The position numbers and the translations under genes were made by a program. Of a stretch of DNA of 31,025 nt, positions 29,887 to 31,025 are shown in pieces. The notes below the pieces were generated by a model, which was not told the DNA's origin, did no database searches, and worked only from the letters and a program-made list of their open reading frames with translations. The DNA is from a virus. The stretch is taken from IMG/VR virus record IMGVR_UViG_3300032284_001473, positions 1 to 31,025 of that record; one strand, given 5' to 3'. Position 1 is the first letter of the stretch. Each line of letters opens with the position of its first letter.

Positions 29887-31025
29887 TTATGGACTTCCTA
29901 CACAAGTTGAAGGGAATTGTCTTGTATTGCCGGGCCAGACAATGCGGACTGCGCCACAAATACCAATTCCGCCTACTCCATAGCCACAACAAGAATATGG
30001 GCTTCCGCCGCCAGCGCCACCTCCGTAAAATCCACCATTTCCCGCTTTTCCCCTTTGTGAACCGCATGGTTTTCCATCTCCACCTGCCGTTCCAGAAGAA
30101 CCTCCGGCACCTCCTACCCCCGTGCTACTACCATAAGTACCGCCAGATCCATTTGAACCACTTCCAAATAAACCAACGCCACCACCACCTCCGCCGCCTA
30201 AAGCAGTATTTGTAGTACCTGAACCGCCACCGCCACCTCCGCCGCTTCCCGAAACTCCGCTATGAGCCGCCAAGGTATTGCAAGGTCCGCCTTGTGCACC
30301 TCCACCTCCCCTGCCACCAGAACCGGAATACCCCCCAGCACCACCGCCGCCGCTAGAACCCGTGCTATAACTAGCGCACCAACGCCCTCCCTTGCCGCCA
30401 GATCCGCCAGTACCGCTAACAACAGTACCACCACATCCCCCTGTTCCAGCCCCATACCCTCCTCCTCCGGAACCTGCGGCTACAACTGAAGTGGAACAAA
30501 AATAGGCTTTTGAAGAATTATAAGAACTTGTGTTTTGTGAAGGTACATTTACAGCATATGAATTTCCCGGAATCACTGTAATGTTGTTAACGTATGCTAA
30601 AGCTCCACCACCTCCTGCAATACCGGGATACGAACCACTACTCCCGTTGCCCCCCTTGCCTCCAGCACCAACAGTTACAACCGAAACTGAAGTAACTCCA
30701 CAAGGGGCAACCCAAGTATATGTTCCGGCTGCTGTATAAGATTGAGAACCAGCAAGAACTGCCGTTATAGAATTGCTTGAACTACTTGCTGGACCCGTGC
30801 CACCCGGAGTTACGCCGTATGCTTTAAATGTATAAGAAGTTCCACTAGTTAATCCAGAAACAACAACGGGGGACGATGATCCCGTATTTTGATAACAACC
30901 CGGCGTAGAAATAACTTTATAAGTTAAGGAACCCGTGCCAACGCAACTTGGTGCAGAAAATGTTACCGATGCACAAGCCGTTGTTCCAGCCGTAGCTGTT
31001 CCAATTGTTGGCGCTCCGGGACTAC
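29887..31025 (-). CDS. FN3-domain plus glycine-rich adhesin (partial, 5' end off the window)
   Basis: The frame runs open through the right edge; its stop is at 29887. The visible 379 codons begin with an FN3-type beta domain (SPGAPTIGTATAG, SSPVVVSGLTSGTSYTFKAY, GPASSSSNSI). Then a Gly-rich module like those in the 569-residue adhesin follows: AAGTYTWVAPCGVTSVSVVT, VNNITVIPGNSYAV, a Gly-Gly core, and AVRIVWPGNTRQFPSTCV near the end. An internal ATG at 30576 is not a real start since the homology begins far upstream. The likely role is host binding, with FN3 as a spacer or sugar-binding unit. The N-terminus is unknown. Confidence 0.85.
   Translation of the reverse strand, partial: SPGAPTIGTATAGTTACASVTFSAPSCVGTGSLTYKVISTPGCYQNTGSSSPVVVSGLTSGTSYTFKAYGVTPGGTGPASSSSNSITAVLAGSQSYTAAGTYTWVAPCGVTSVSVVTVGAGGKGGNGSSGSYPGIAGGGGALAYVNNITVIPGNSYAVNVPSQNTSSYNSSKAYFCSTSVVAAGSGGGGYGAGTGGCGGTVVSGTGGSGGKGGRWCASYSTGSSGGGGAGGYSGSGGRGGGGAQGGPCNTLAAHSGVSGSGGGGGGGSGTTNTALGGGGGGGVGLFGSGSNGSGGTYGSSTGVGGAGGSSGTAGGDGKPCGSQRGKAGNGGFYGGGAGGGSPYSCCGYGVGGIGICGAVRIVWPGNTRQFPSTCVGSP
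29897..29955 (-). repeat. Adhesin 3'-end repeat, copy C
   Basis: The end of the partial adhesin gene, matching 26845-26903 at about 48 of 59 bases without gaps. Both run in the same direction about 3 kb apart, so recombination between them would remove or swap the oxygenase and two small genes. Confidence 0.75.

Noticed and set aside
26821-31025. CRISPR-like or tandem DNA repeats
   Set aside because: The periodic GGN-type pattern is codon repetition for Gly-rich protein, with no constant repeat and spacer lengths.
1-31025. tRNA genes, integrase or attachment site
   Set aside because: No cloverleaf with the usual T-loop and acceptor arm and no recombinase motif was seen in the window; temperate lifestyle is neither supported nor excluded.

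Overview
The window is a fragment of a tailed double-stranded DNA bacteriophage genome of moderate, slightly AT-rich composition. Almost every base is coding, genes overlap by ATGA-type junctions, and no host housekeeping gene, rRNA or tRNA is seen. An adjacent inner-membrane and outer-membrane spanin pair and a GH108-type endolysin point to a Gram-negative host. The virion proteins (P22 gp10-like protein, adaptor-like protein, very large multidomain ejection-type proteins, no tape measure or sheath seen) suggest a short-tailed, podovirus-like particle. ERF, Gp157, RusA, a lone DnaA domain IV and virion proteins with repeated Arg-Gly-Gly patches fit phages of aquatic alphaproteobacteria, but the host is inference. 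Terminase, portal, major capsid protein and DNA polymerase are not in the window.

Region 1 (1-3610): a leftward string of very small genes (1-1223), two of them only 42 and 50 codons long, faces a rightward operon of small genes (1364-3609) across a 140-base divergent promoter region. The rightward operon holds a winged-helix DNA-binding protein, coiled-coil and membrane peptides, a DnaJ-type zinc-finger peptide and acidic proteins. It ends in a good intrinsic terminator at 3635-3659.

Region 2 (3643-11776) is nucleic-acid metabolism in alternating strand blocks. Leftward: a possible PD-(D/E)XK-like protein, a zinc-ribbon/TOPRIM primase and an SF2 helicase. Rightward: a calcineurin-like phosphoesterase. 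Leftward: a DnaA domain IV protein, a RusA resolvase and a small conserved protein. Rightward: Gp157-like protein, ERF annealing protein, small proteins including one with an SSB-like acidic tip, an HNH nuclease and a DUF6378-like protein. Together these suggest primase/helicase-driven replication with recombination by ERF annealing and RusA resolution.

Region 3 (11773-31025) is one long leftward late operon. From upstream (right) to downstream (left): an FN3 plus glycine-rich adhesin (cut by the window edge), a small fibre-associated protein, a 2OG-Fe(II) oxygenase, a small conserved protein, a second glycine-rich adhesin with two tandem modules, small fibre or virion proteins, a Gln/Gly/Tyr-rich and Pro-Thr-rich protein, a holin candidate, spanins, endolysin, an adaptor-like protein, a P22 gp10-like protein, small virion proteins, a GNAT acetyltransferase, a 1446-residue protein combining an S74-chaperone-like segment with a lytic transglycosylase-like domain, and a 744-residue virion protein.

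The most unusual features are the related adhesin modules with repeated 3' ends at DNA level next to an oxygenase gene, the internal S74-like segment in the 1446-residue protein, the lone DnaA domain IV, and a strongly repeated 9-base word (CCGTACCAG) with a 10:1 orientation bias.
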